Origin: Dehalococcoidia bacterium
Lineage (GTDB): Bacteria > Chloroflexota > Dehalococcoidia > UBA2979
DNA length: 64,000 bases
Assembly (NCBI GenBank): GCA_029941115.1
Contig: JAPYRK010000001.1
Span: 62,001 to 126,000, forward strand
Direction of reading: 5' to 3'
Shown here in pieces: positions 55,723 to 64,000 of this stretch (its first letter is position 1; each line of letters opens with the position of its first letter). Position numbers and translations under genes: made by a program. The notes under the pieces were generated by a model. The model did no database searches, was not told where the DNA came from, and saw nothing but the letters and a program-made list of their open reading frames with translations.

Positions 55723-56516
55723 TATCCTTGCTCCTCTCGAACGGCAATCGAAATCAGCTGTCTGGCAAATTCAGATGCTTCGCCTAGCTTGGAATACTCA
55801 GACATTCTCTCTAACACCGCCAAGTCAAAGTTGCCATCCTGCGACATTCGATGCTCAATCGCTCTTTTAAATAACCAGTCTAGCAATTGCAAATTATTTG
55901 GAAAAACTGCGCCATGCAAATAAGTTCCAACGCAAGAATTACGCCACACTCCCTCTGTCCTATCAAATCCATTGTTGCCATAACCAATCTCAATTTGCGC
56001 GAAAGGCACGGCTGAATCGCCCAAAAAGGTTTGGCCGGCATGATTTTCGTACCCGACAATCGTCCCGAGGCCGTCGATTGCAGATTGTGAAATAACATCA
56101 CCCACTAACCGTAAATTATCAAAAGTTGGAGTAACGCTTACGCAATCAAACACGTCAATTCCTTTCAGGAATATTCCCCTAGAATTACGAAACCAGCGGC
56201 CAAATAGCTGAAATCCCCCACAAACCGCCAACATTGCCACGTTGGCTACGGCCCAGCTTCTTAACGTTTCACCCTTTGAAAGAAGATCAGCAGCCACAAT
56301 ATCTTGTTCACGATCTTGACCGCCACCAATAAGTACCAAATCTGCATTAGGCGGTAATCGGTCACCAATCGACACCAAATGTACATCCAAATTTACCCCG
56401 AGTTCGACTGCGCGTGCTTGCAGCGCTAGGCGATTGCCTCTATCCGAGTAAATATTTAAAACGTCCTCATACAAACTAACAACCCGAATCGATAAAGGTG
56501 AATTTGATTTCGACAT
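55722..56516 (-). CDS. gatD: Lipid II isoglutaminyl synthase, glutaminase subunit GatD
   Basis: 264 aa CobQ/CobB-type glutamine amidotransferase. Nucleophile Cys in 'LAVCGGFQLFG', 'LIGGGQDREQ', and catalytic His in 'VGTYLHGAVFPNN'. With MurT it amidates the D-Glu of lipid II. Start ATG 56516 falls in a 19-bp motif that also spans the murT start. The TAA stop overlaps the putative ATC start of the lipoprotein gene. Confidence 0.93.
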
Positions 56517-56530
56517 ACGTCAATATTACC
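56512..56530 (-). repeat. Start-site motif copy at gatD
   Basis: GACATACGTCAATATTACC on the + strand; read on the minus strand it covers the gatD ATG and the bases upstream. It differs at one base from 57988-58006 at murT. Function unknown; perhaps a shared protein or RNA binding site. Confidence 0.6.
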
Positions 56531-56561
56531 TGACTTGTGTTAATGCGAACTTGTCATTTAA

Positions 56562-57992
56562 TTACTTCCAATAAGGCGAAATACCTATTCTATTAGCTAA
56601 CTCTTCGCGAATCTCAATCATACCGGTGTACGTCGTCACTATATTTAAAGTTTCCGTGGGCAACGTTCGATCAAGAGCAAAGTTCAGCATGCTCATAATA
56701 TTAGAATCAGACTTGCTTACCGGAATTCCGGCAATTAAACAACGTAAAGAAAGATTATGTGCCCGACTTCCCGAACAGGCCAAAAACTTGCACCTGCTCG
56801 CAAGAATCTCAAAATTAGCGTCATAAATCCACGAAATATCCCTGCCATCTTGTATCTCGTCATTAAGTACGAGCAATAAATTTAAAGGTGACTCAGCCGT
56901 TTCGGTGAGTGTCCTCAGGACCTCGTTAAGCCCCTGTGGGTTTTTTGCTAACCAAATCTTTGTTTTCACATTTGCAAATAGAAACTCCTCTTGTCTGCCA
57001 AACACACCAGTGGCTGATTCAATTACATCAATCGAATCAGCTGGATGGATCCCGTATGCCCAAGCAGCACTTATCGCAGCTAACACGTTATAAACAGAGT
57101 AAAGACCTTGCTGATGAACCGTTAAGTCCAATATTTCGCTACGATCCGCCAGCTCTACTTCCACATAGCTTCGATCGCTCTCGAGCACAACCTTAGTTGC
57201 CAACACATCCGGAGCTGGCCTTCTTATATCGCAGCTAGAACAAGACCAAGCGCCTGATTGCCCTAGATATTTCAGCTCATACCGAATATGACTGCCACAT
57301 GCGCAATAGTCTCGTTCCTGTCCGTTAAACGAATCATCGAGTGCTACTGACGAATCATCTAGACCAAACGTGATGGTCCGAATCGAATTCTTACGCCCTA
57401 CATCAATCAGAGAAAATAACTTGGGGTCATCGGCATTCACAACCAAGGCATCCGGCAGAATTCTAGAGTCACTCGAAAACGACTGAACCCACGATGACGC
57501 GATACTATCGATCTCACCATACCGATCAAGCTGATCTCTTGATAGATTAAGAAACACCTGAATCTTGGGATTCATGCGTGAAGAAAGGCTCGGTATAACC
57601 GCCTCATCCACTTCAAAAACACTCGCTAGGCTGTGTCTCCGCCTCTTTAATATGCCGCCGATACCAAGTGAGCTTATATATGCTGAAACAACCCCACGAG
57701 CCAAATTCGAACCGGAGCTATTTGATAGTACAAAGTCAATTTTTGATCTTAGGATTTGAGAAATTAAACTCGATGTCCCAGTTTTGCCGTTTGTTCCAGT
57801 TACAAAAATGACTTCCCTAGATAAAATTTTACTAATCTGCTGCTGGATGTTTGGTTGAATAAAAGTGGCCACTAGGCCAGATACTGCTGTACCTCCTCCC
57901 CGACGAAAAATCTGTGAAAAGAGTAAAGCGCACTTACCCAAACAAATTGCAAGTTCAAATCGTATTAAGTTAAAAATACCCATAACGGACAT
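56562..57992 (-). CDS. murT: Lipid II isoglutaminyl synthase, ligase subunit MurT
   Basis: 476 aa Mur-ligase family. P-loop 'FVTGTNGKTGTSSLI', then a zinc-ribbon insert with two Cys pairs ('YCACGSHIRYELKYLG', 'WSCSSCDIRRP') typical of MurT, and a C-terminal DUF1727 domain ('FLACSGSRAHNLSLRCLIAG'). It works with GatD, 45 nt downstream. ATG 57992 is supported by the shared start motif. Suggests amidated D-isoglutamine in the wall, a trait common in Gram-positive lineages. Confidence 0.94.
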   Translation of the reverse strand: MSVMGIFNLIRFELAICLGKCALLFSQIFRRGGGTAVSGLVATFIQPNIQQQISKILSREVIFVTGTNGKTGTSSLISQILRSKIDFVLSNSSGSNLARGVVSAYISSLGIGGILKRRRHSLASVFEVDEAVIPSLSSRMNPKIQVFLNLSRDQLDRYGEIDSIASSWVQSFSSDSRILPDALVVNADDPKLFSLIDVGRKNSIRTITFGLDDSSVALDDSFNGQERDYCACGSHIRYELKYLGQSGAWSCSSCDIRRPAPDVLATKVVLESDRSYVEVELADRSEILDLTVHQQGLYSVYNVLAAISAAWAYGIHPADSIDVIESATGVFGRQEEFLFANVKTKIWLAKNPQGLNEVLRTLTETAESPLNLLLVLNDEIQDGRDISWIYDANFEILASRCKFLACSGSRAHNLSLRCLIAGIPVSKSDSNIMSMLNFALDRTLPTETLNIVTTYTGMIEIREELANRIGISPYWK

Positions 57993-58006
57993 ACATCAAT
58001 ATTACC
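57988..58006 (-). repeat. Start-site motif copy at murT
   Basis: GACATACATCAATATTACC on the + strand, 18 of 19 bases equal to the copy at gatD (56512-56530), with the start ATG at the same place. Supports the chosen murT start. Confidence 0.6.
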
Positions 58007-58099
58007 GAACGTTTTCAGTCATTCCGATATATAAATGTCGTGAGTAGACAGTACTAAACGACTATGAATATCTAATCCGGAATACAGTGCACCAGGTAA

Positions 58100-58312
58100 T
58101 CAGGAGTCGTCTTCCTTGGAATCAGAAGCTTTCACCTCAGATTCTGCACTTACAGAATCGGTATCGGAATCATCAGACTTTGCCTCAGTCCTAAACTCTC
58201 GGATACCCCGCCCGAGTGCACCTCCCAGATCCGCAACCCGACTCGCGCCGAACAACAGTGCCAGTATTACCAGAACAATTAATAGTTCCTGCCAACCAAG
58301 TCCACCGATCAT
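58100..58312 (-). CDS. tatA: Sec-independent translocase protein TatA
   Basis: 70 aa. Short N-terminal helix ('WQELLIVLVILALLFGASRVADL'), conserved Phe-Gly turn, amphipathic helix ('GGALGRGIREFRTEAKS') and an acidic disordered tail: the normal TatA/E layout. tatC is not in the window. Tat exports folded cofactor proteins, which fits molybdopterin genes in this genome, although no Mo enzyme is seen here. Confidence 0.93.
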   Translation of the reverse strand: MIGGLGWQELLIVLVILALLFGASRVADLGGALGRGIREFRTEAKSDDSDTDSVSAESEVKASDSKEDDS

Positions 58313-58408
58313 AGAAAAGCTCCTTCGCCTTAAGAGAGAATCGTAACACCTAGGTTAGTACTAATTCTAGTCGACCTTGAAGAGCTGAAGATTTTTCAAG
58401 TACTAATA

Positions 58409-59746
58409 TTAATTCCCTACAGGGGTGGTCGCCCCTGAGCCGTGCAGTAGAAATGGCTGCAGAAACAAAATTCGTGAATTTCCGTCATCGATAATTACAA
58501 GATTCATATCCTCGTCCATAGCAGCAGAGGTCGGCCCACTTAACCCTCGGCCTGAATCGCCCACCGAGCAATCCTTGTTACCCCATAAAATTTCACCACT
58601 GCCATCGTGTGCTTGAGCAAAAACCACGTTCGATTCAAAATCAACTAGCAGTGCCCTACCTTTATCTGCCATTCCAACGGATAGAGGGTTTCGTAAGAGA
58701 TTCCTGTCCTCGGCGGTTCTCACCCTGAAAAGACTGCCAGCCTCGCAATCGGGGTAGGTACCGGCCCAAGCGATAAAAGCTCTATTAACTTCACCTGGCG
58801 CAGCCGAGTTCAGTATAATTTCACTCACAGTTGAATGCTCGATAAAAAGTACCTGTAACTCTGCATGATCAAAAGCGACAGCAGATCGTGACTCTCCCGA
58901 AACAATCAGTCCAGTCGGAGTATATGTTACTGAGCTCGCTGCATCATTTATAGGAGAAACAATCTCGATTTGCTTGGTTGCCTGTTTGTACCTGTAAAGC
59001 GCCGGTGGGTAACTCGATGAGAGGTAAATAGATCGATCGTCTCCGAGTGCTATATCAGTCGGTATAAATTCCACGTCAGTATCGAGATGGCTGACGACTT
59101 CGACCCAGTCATCTGAATTAAATGTCTTCTTAACAACACGCCAACCGTCAGTCTCTGTCAAAAGAACCCATAAATGTCCCGACTGATCTAGTGTCAACGC
59201 TATGGCACCCGAAGAAGAGTGTGCTTCGATCGCACTGATTGGCACCTCGATAAATCCGTCACTTAATATTTTTCCAAAGCCCTTTAAGGTCATTGTCTCG
59301 TCAGAAATTAGCCACGAGACTCCCTCGAAGTTATGCAGATCTGCCACCTTATCGGTGACGGAGATTACATCTCGTCCATCTGAAAAAGTAAATTGTTCTA
59401 GCGTCTTCGGCCTATAGCTAACTACTAACTCTTGAGCCTGGGCATTCTCCACGACACTCTCAGTGTCAGTCTGAGAAAGTGGATTAATTCGAAGTTCTTC
59501 TACTAGCTTCTTGATCGCCTCATCGGATAGCCCCGACTCCCAAAAAACGACTTCGCTCCGTTCATCAATCACCACAACTTTATAGACAATTTCGTTAGCT
59601 GAAGCAGAATGTGATGATTTTGAACCCGAAGACAGTACCTCGAAAACTTCCGGTAACCTCGGTCCAAAAATAAAGAAAGCTACAAACGCCATATTTATCA
59701 GAGACACGAATATGCCCGCAAGAAACCATCGAGCCGAACTGTCCAC
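58409..59746 (-). CDS. Membrane-anchored propeller-like protein, unknown
   Basis: 445 aa. An N-terminal membrane helix ('FLAGIFVSLINMAFVAFFIFG') is followed by an extracellular domain with repeats like NHL/SMP-30 propellers ('GHLWVLLTETDGW', 'DIALGDDRSIYLSSSYPPALYRY', 'AAMDEDMNLVIIDDGNSRILFL'). No enzyme motif. GTG 59746 has AGGGG with 6-nt spacing, better than GTG 59752. It lies between tatA and the divergent gyrB promoter region. Confidence 0.75.
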   Translation of the reverse strand: MDSSARWFLAGIFVSLINMAFVAFFIFGPRLPEVFEVLSSGSKSSHSASANEIVYKVVVIDERSEVVFWESGLSDEAIKKLVEELRINPLSQTDTESVVENAQAQELVVSYRPKTLEQFTFSDGRDVISVTDKVADLHNFEGVSWLISDETMTLKGFGKILSDGFIEVPISAIEAHSSSGAIALTLDQSGHLWVLLTETDGWRVVKKTFNSDDWVEVVSHLDTDVEFIPTDIALGDDRSIYLSSSYPPALYRYKQATKQIEIVSPINDAASSVTYTPTGLIVSGESRSAVAFDHAELQVLFIEHSTVSEIILNSAAPGEVNRAFIAWAGTYPDCEAGSLFRVRTAEDRNLLRNPLSVGMADKGRALLVDFESNVVFAQAHDGSGEILWGNKDCSVGDSGRGLSGPTSAAMDEDMNLVIIDDGNSRILFLQPFLLHGSGATTPVGN

Positions 59747-59895
59747 AGTCACCCCCTAAAAAGCATTGACTGCATTGTATAACGTGAGAGTACTCAGCGT
59801 ATCTAAGCCGCGAGTCCACGCCTAAAAACCATCTAAACTTGGCGCCGCAAACTCGATCTAAAGCCGTGATTATGTAAAACCATATAGTCACGACA

Positions 59896-59904
59896 TGCTA
59901 GAAT
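59896..59904 (+). promoter_or_regulatory. Candidate extended -10 promoter for gyrB
   Basis: TGCTAGAAT is an extended -10 (TGnTATAAT with one change). It lies about 50 nt upstream of the proposed gyrB ATC start. No good -35 is seen, which an extended -10 does not require. Confidence 0.4.
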
Positions 59905-59955
59905 GGAGGCTGGGTCGGGGGACTCATTCGTTCAATAGGAAACTGGAGTCTAGCT

Positions 59956-62019
59956 ATCGTAACTTCCAAGAAATCACCCCCCGGCAAAGCTAAATCATCT
60001 TCAAAAAATAAAGGTACGGGCTCTGAGTACGGAGCTAAGGATATTCGAATTTTAGAAGGCCTTGAGGCTGTGCGAATGCGTCCGGGTATGTATATCGGAA
60101 GTACCGGGCAAACTGGCCTTCACCATCTAGCTTATGAGATCGTAGACAACGCGATTGATGAAGCGTTAGCAGGTGAATGTGACGAAATTGAGGTGACAAT
60201 AGAGGCAGATGGGCATGTTTCTGTAACCGATAATGGGAGAGGAATACCTGTAGAAAAACATCCTGGTACGGGCCTCTCGACGGTAGAAACAGTCCTGACC
60301 ACTCTCCATGCAGGGGGTAAATTCGAACCCGACGAGAACACCGATGGTGATAACTCCGAGTCCAGCGATGGAGCTTATCGATTTTCAGGTGGCCTTCATG
60401 GAGTTGGTGCTTCAGTAGTAAATGCTCTGTCGCAAGAACTTGAGGTCGAAGTTCGACGGGCCGGATCCATCCACTATCAGAAATATGAGCGGGGAGTAGC
60501 GGTTACCAAGCTCACGAAAAGCAAAAAGGCCAAACTTTTAGGATCCTCAACTACAGGTACCACGATTCGATTTCTTCCCGATCCCGAAATTTTTACGGCT
60601 ACCCCCGTCTATATCGACGATGATGACTCAGAGGATCAAGACAATAATGAGGCTTCGAACGGTATGGACTTTCTGACTCTGGCGGGAAGATTTAGAGAAA
60701 TGGCCTATTTGACGGGACGAATCCGAATTGGCCTGACCGACTATAGGGAAAATATCCAAGAGCGATCATTTTACTTCGACTCAGGTATTAAGGCTTTTGT
60801 TCAAAAAATGACCTCCGGTCGCCAAGTTTTACACCCAGAGCCAATCGTCATCAGAAAAAAGGATAAAGTTGAATGTGAGGTTGCGTTACAGTATACAGAC
60901 AGTCACCACGAATCAATCCACTCATTCGTTAATGTAATTCGCACAATTGATGGCGGCTCACATGTGGCCGGATTTCGTTCCGTGCTCACAAAAGTTATGA
61001 ATAATTATGCAAAATCAGCGAAAATGATCAAAGACGGCGATAGCAACCTTACTGGTGAAGACGTTCGAGAGGGTTTGACCGCAGTTATACACGTATATCA
61101 TCCAAATCCCCAATTTGAAGGCCAAACAAAAGGAAAGCTTGGAAATCCGGAAGTGAAGGGATTGGTAGAATCAGCTATCAGCGATTCGCTTAAGGCATAC
61201 TTAGAGCAAAATCCTGGGTACGCTCGAAAAATAGTGGAAAAAGGGCAGCGTGCAGCGCAGGCAAGAGAGGCTGCAAGACGTGCGCGTGATCTTGTTCAAC
61301 GAAAAGGATTATTAGAAGGATCCACTCTTCCCGGCAAACTTTCAGATTGCTCCAGTAAGGACCCGGCAGAATCTGAAATCTATATAGTTGAGGGTATATC
61401 CGCTGGAGGAACCACCAAGAGTGCTCGCGATCGACACACTCAAGCAGTCCTGCCGCTGCGAGGCAAAGTACTAAACGTTGAAAAAGCTCGCCTAGATAAA
61501 ATGTTGAAAAGTGAGCAGATCCATAATCTAATTACAGCTCTGGGTACGAATTTCGGCACAGAATTTGCAGTCGAAAAACTACGATATCACAAAGTAGTCA
61601 TCATGACAGATGCTGATGTTGATGGGGCTCATATTAGAACGTTACTCCTAACATTCTTTTTTCGACATATGCCTGAATTAATTGAACATGGGTACTTATA
61701 TATTGCTCAGCCGCCACTCTATTTAGCCAGCCACGGTCGTACCAAAGCTTGGCTTTGGTCAAATACTGAACGAGACGCCTATGTTGCAAAGCAAGATAAC
61801 GTAAAAGTCAATCTTCAACGCTACAAGGGTCTAGGTGAGATGAATGCTGAGCAGTTATGGGATACCACCTTGAATCCAGAAACAAGATCCCTCAGCCAGG
61901 TACAAGTTCAAGATGCTGAAATCGCTAACATCGTGTTTGAAGAGCTTATGGGCACCGAAGTACCGCCCAGAAAAGCGTTTATTATGAGCAACGCCTCAGA
62001 AGCCACGCTCGACGTCTAG
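59956..62019 (+). CDS. gyrB: DNA gyrase subunit B, probable ATC start
   Basis: 687 aa. The conserved N-terminus 'AKDIRILEGLEAVRMRPGMYIGST' extends upstream of the first canonical codon (GTG 60070), yet no ATG/GTG/TTG exists before an in-frame TAG near 59898. ATC at 59956 has GGAG 7 nt upstream and yields an MVTSKKSPP-type start. ATPase motifs 'YEIVDNAIDEALAG', 'DNGRGIP', 'GGLHGVGASVVNALS' and 'QTKGKLG' are intact; TOPRIM 'DADVDGAHIRTLL' is present. The usual EGDSAGG is 'EGISAGG' here. It lacks the long insert of proteobacterial GyrB. gyrA is not in the window. Confidence 0.93.
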   Translation: MVTSKKSPPGKAKSSSKNKGTGSEYGAKDIRILEGLEAVRMRPGMYIGSTGQTGLHHLAYEIVDNAIDEALAGECDEIEVTIEADGHVSVTDNGRGIPVEKHPGTGLSTVETVLTTLHAGGKFEPDENTDGDNSESSDGAYRFSGGLHGVGASVVNALSQELEVEVRRAGSIHYQKYERGVAVTKLTKSKKAKLLGSSTTGTTIRFLPDPEIFTATPVYIDDDDSEDQDNNEASNGMDFLTLAGRFREMAYLTGRIRIGLTDYRENIQERSFYFDSGIKAFVQKMTSGRQVLHPEPIVIRKKDKVECEVALQYTDSHHESIHSFVNVIRTIDGGSHVAGFRSVLTKVMNNYAKSAKMIKDGDSNLTGEDVREGLTAVIHVYHPNPQFEGQTKGKLGNPEVKGLVESAISDSLKAYLEQNPGYARKIVEKGQRAAQAREAARRARDLVQRKGLLEGSTLPGKLSDCSSKDPAESEIYIVEGISAGGTTKSARDRHTQAVLPLRGKVLNVEKARLDKMLKSEQIHNLITALGTNFGTEFAVEKLRYHKVVIMTDADVDGAHIRTLLLTFFFRHMPELIEHGYLYIAQPPLYLASHGRTKAWLWSNTERDAYVAKQDNVKVNLQRYKGLGEMNAEQLWDTTLNPETRSLSQVQVQDAEIANIVFEELMGTEVPPRKAFIMSNASEATLDV

Positions 62020-62024
62020 ATGAA

Positions 62025-62825
62025 CTAATCTTCTCCCAAGCCTATAAGTGACTCTAGGCCAACTACTAGGTGATCAAGTTCTAGTGTCTTTCTAATCGCC
62101 AAGCTCACACCTGGCAGAAATGAGTCCCGACCAATTGAATCATGGCGCAAAGTCAAAGTTTGGCTTGCGTCGCCAAAAATTACCTCATGCGACGCGACAA
62201 AGCCCGGTAACCTCACCGAGTGAATTCCAACGCCCCCCAGATTCCCATCTCGAGTGCCCTCTACATGAGTAAGCTCAGGCTTATTAAAAATAAAGTCAGA
62301 TCCCCTGGCTAAGCGCATGGCCTCAGCAAGAGCAATAGCCGTCCCTGATGGCGCATCAACCTTACCTTCGTGGTGGAGCTCTATAACCTCAGCTCTCTCG
62401 AAAAACTGAGCTGCTATTTTCGCTAAGTGAGACAAAATAACTGCCCCTACCGCAAAGTTCGCCGCATAGACTCCGCCTAAACCATTCTCAGAACAATGGG
62501 CCGATAAACGCCCAATCGTTATTTCATCTACCCCTGAAGTGCCAATTACTGGTCTTATACCGTATTCCAGAGATGCATCAACCAGTGAAGGAGTAAATTC
62601 AGCGTTTGTGAAATCAATTACAACGTCCGGCCTAACAGCGTTTAACAAATCTGACGGATCTCGAGACCATGGAATTTCACCCCCTCGAGATGTGTTCATG
62701 TTGCCTGAGGGCTCTGACGCCAAAGGCGAAATTACTCCGACGACGTCGAAATCAGATTCCTGTTCCAATCCCTGAATAAGCATAGATCCCATGCGGCCAT
62801 CACCACTTACTACCAAATTTGTCAT
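62025..62825 (-). CDS. dapB: 4-hydroxy-tetrahydrodipicolinate reductase
   Basis: 266 aa. NAD(P)H-binding 'VVSGDGRMGSMLIQG', 'VIDFTNAEFT', and catalytic 'LHHEGKVDAPSGTAIALAEAM' are standard DapB. Start ATG 62825 has TTAGGAGA with proper spacing; an upstream frame extension lies in the previous gene. It ends 5 nt from the convergent gyrB. Works after DapA in lysine/DAP synthesis. Confidence 0.95.
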   Translation of the reverse strand: MTNLVVSGDGRMGSMLIQGLEQESDFDVVGVISPLASEPSGNMNTSRGGEIPWSRDPSDLLNAVRPDVVIDFTNAEFTPSLVDASLEYGIRPVIGTSGVDEITIGRLSAHCSENGLGGVYAANFAVGAVILSHLAKIAAQFFERAEVIELHHEGKVDAPSGTAIALAEAMRLARGSDFIFNKPELTHVEGTRDGNLGGVGIHSVRLPGFVASHEVIFGDASQTLTLRHDSIGRDSFLPGVSLAIRKTLELDHLVVGLESLIGLGED

Positions 62826-62835
62826 TGTCAGTCTC

Positions 62836-63513
62836 CTAAACTTCCTGGCTTTGAATGTCAATACTGATGAGCCTCGCGCCAATCTGAATAACGTCCTCTA
62901 GCAGAGTATTCAAGGCGGGCGAAAGCGAGCGAGCTTGGCCTTGAACGCTCTGTAATTCTAAAACGCACTCACGCACTCTAGCCATTTCCCCGTCGCCCCG
63001 CATCACTGCTCTAATCGCACCAAGAGTCGGCTCTATCTCCTTGGATAATGCCGACTCTCCGGATGTGTCGGAAAATTGATATCTACGAGGATTAGTTATT
63101 TTCTTCTCACTAGAATAATCAAGTTCCCGAAATGGGGCCCCGTGCGCGAGTTCACCCTTATTGATCGCAGCTGTAAATTCTGATTCCGGGTAAAAAGCCA
63201 GTGCGACAAAATTAAAGGGTGACTCATCGTGTAGCCAGAATCTTCCGCTGGGTTGATCCATATATGAAAACTGCCTGTAGTAACGGATCGGAAACAGATC
63301 ATCCAACAGGTCAACTATAAACCGAGGCTTTTCAGTCGATACCACAATCTGAATTTCATCGTATCCGTCGTGATTGCCCAGCGCCAACGGCCCCGCTAAG
63401 CCGACTTGATTCACGTAGCCTGACTCAGAAAAAGACGTAGTGATTTCGCTCCCCAACCTGGAAGTCGAAGATGTGTATGGATAAAGAATCGTATCTTCGT
63501 ATTGAGATTGCAA
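62836..63513 (-). CDS. Unknown protein, weak nucleotidyltransferase-like signature
   Basis: 225 aa. 'VGLAGPLALGNHDGYDEIQIVVST' faintly resembles the GSx(n)DxD active-site region of polymerase-beta-type nucleotidyltransferases, but the second acidic residue is Glu and the Ser is replaced, so activity is uncertain. The C-terminal half is helical. It lies between dapA (32 nt) and dapB (10 nt) on the same strand. No family can be named with confidence. Confidence 0.6.
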   Translation of the reverse strand: MQSQYEDTILYPYTSSTSRLGSEITTSFSESGYVNQVGLAGPLALGNHDGYDEIQIVVSTEKPRFIVDLLDDLFPIRYYRQFSYMDQPSGRFWLHDESPFNFVALAFYPESEFTAAINKGELAHGAPFRELDYSSEKKITNPRRYQFSDTSGESALSKEIEPTLGAIRAVMRGDGEMARVRECVLELQSVQGQARSLSPALNTLLEDVIQIGARLISIDIQSQEV

Positions 63514-63545
63514 GAGAGTTCCCTACTTAAATAAGCTAATCCTTA

Positions 63546-64000
63546 TTAGCCCAACGTCAGAGAGTGGCGGTCCAATTCGCGATCTAGAATCTCGACTGCT
63601 CCCTCCGATAAAGGCATCAGCGGCAGCCTTGCCTCACCGACCGAAATTCCCGCCTTAGCACAAGCATACTTCACCGGGATTGGATTACTCTCAATAAAAA
63701 GGGCATCGATCAGCGGCATTAGCTCGTGATGAATTCCAGCCGCTTCGTCTGTTTTTCCAGCAAGTGAAGCATCTATTTGTCTTTTAATCTGAGGAGACAC
63801 AATGTGTCCCGCGACGGAAACCACGCCATAGCCACCCATAGCCATGACCATCAGCGTATCCGTATCATTACCAGACCACACTAAAAAGCCTTCCGGTGAA
63901 CGATCAATCAGTTGCCCAATTTGAGCCATATCGTTTGAAGCCTCTTTAACTCCAACAATATTTGAGATATTAGCAAGTTCTAGAATGGTTTCCGTTGAAA
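63546..64000 (-). CDS. dapA: 4-hydroxy-tetrahydrodipicolinate synthase, 5' end outside window
   Basis: C-terminal 150 residues only; the gene enters from the right edge. 'NIVGVKEASNDMAQIGQLI' contains the Schiff-base Lys, followed by 'VWSGNDTDTLMVMAMGGYGVVSVAGHI' and the family's C-terminal 'NPIPVKYACAKAGISVGEARLPL'. It condenses pyruvate with aspartate semialdehyde (the Asd product). First gene of dapA-unknown-dapB. Confidence 0.95.
   Translation of the reverse strand, partial: STETILELANISNIVGVKEASNDMAQIGQLIDRSPEGFLVWSGNDTDTLMVMAMGGYGVVSVAGHIVSPQIKRQIDASLAGKTDEAAGIHHELMPLIDALFIESNPIPVKYACAKAGISVGEARLPLMPLSEGAVEILDRELDRHSLTLG

Noticed and set aside
60070-60072. GTG as the gyrB start
   Set aside because: It would remove conserved GyrB residues (AKDIRILEGLEA) that are clearly encoded upstream in frame.

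Overview
The window looks like chromosomal, near-origin DNA of a free-living, AT-leaning bacterium with very tight gene packing. The gene set points to the Chloroflexota (a marine SAR202/Dehalococcoidia-like lineage is my best guess). Indicators are a MurT/GatD lipid II amidation pair with MurJ, MreB and a RodZ-like protein, a Gram-positive-style helicase loading set (DnaB, DnaD-like, DnaC/DnaI-like), a GSII-type glutamine synthetase beside a GlnR-like regulator, a SCO1664-family protein, and frequent GTG/TTG starts. The taxonomy is inference from gene content, not from a marker tree. There is no phage, transposon, CRISPR array or rRNA. Apart from one interval of about 300 bases (4362-4663), intergenic spaces are short and many convergent genes nearly touch or overlap.

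Layout. 1-2407: MaoC-type hydratase pair and a CaiB-type CoA transferase (+), closed by a strong two-way hairpin. 2533-4361: GSII glutamine synthetase and an atypical OmpR/GlnR-like regulator (-). 4664-8905: rplI, dnaB, a DnaD-like primosome protein and an unusual helicase loader with two AAA+ domains (+). 8912-10891: moaE, moaD, MFS transporter (-). 11051-13510: unknown protein and glyA (+). 13491-19227: murJ, mreB, asd, RodZ-like, moaA. 19229-26972: CPBP protease and a trp operon, trpE-(Nudix/DinB fusion)-trpG-D-C-F-B, without trpA (-). 27176-30895: gmk, aroA, tyrA, M50 protease (-). 31012-34361: propeller, lytic transglycosylase, SCO1664-type protein (+). 34370-40859: M20 peptidase (-), GNAT, lysA, holB, ricT, tandem rhodanese (+). 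40864-48708: an origin-type cluster read leftward: rpmH, rnpA, yidD, PQQ-propeller lipoprotein, yidC, jag, PfkB-ParA fusion, parB, ridA, DinB. 48876-49083: two tRNA-Thr genes. 49122-52742: unknown protein, degenerate ABC system, hydrolase. 52752-57992: ispH, glutaredoxin-like, lgt, M23 lipoprotein, gatD, murT (-). 58100-59746: tatA and a propeller protein. 59956-64000: gyrB (+), then dapB, a nucleotidyltransferase-like gene and dapA (-), cut by the window edge.

The genes combine into chromosome replication and segregation (dnaB, loader genes, holB, gyrB, parAB with a perfect parS site), envelope building (murJ, mreB, RodZ, murT/gatD, lgt, yidC/yidD, M23 and SLT hydrolases), tryptophan, aromatic and lysine synthesis (trp, aroA, tyrA, asd, dapA, dapB, lysA) and molybdopterin synthesis (moaA, moaD, moaE).

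Most unusual observations: (i) a linker-free PfkB sugar kinase-ParA fusion next to parB; (ii) a helicase loader with two tandem DnaC/IstB AAA+ domains, the first lacking key residues; (iii) yidC and jag sharing 137 nt in different frames, both apparently functional; (iv) two genes, gyrB and a lipoprotein, whose conserved N-termini have no ATG/GTG/TTG but have an ATC at good Shine-Dalgarno spacing; (v) a perfect parS forming the first codons of a propeller lipoprotein; (vi) an ABC ATPase with every catalytic motif altered.
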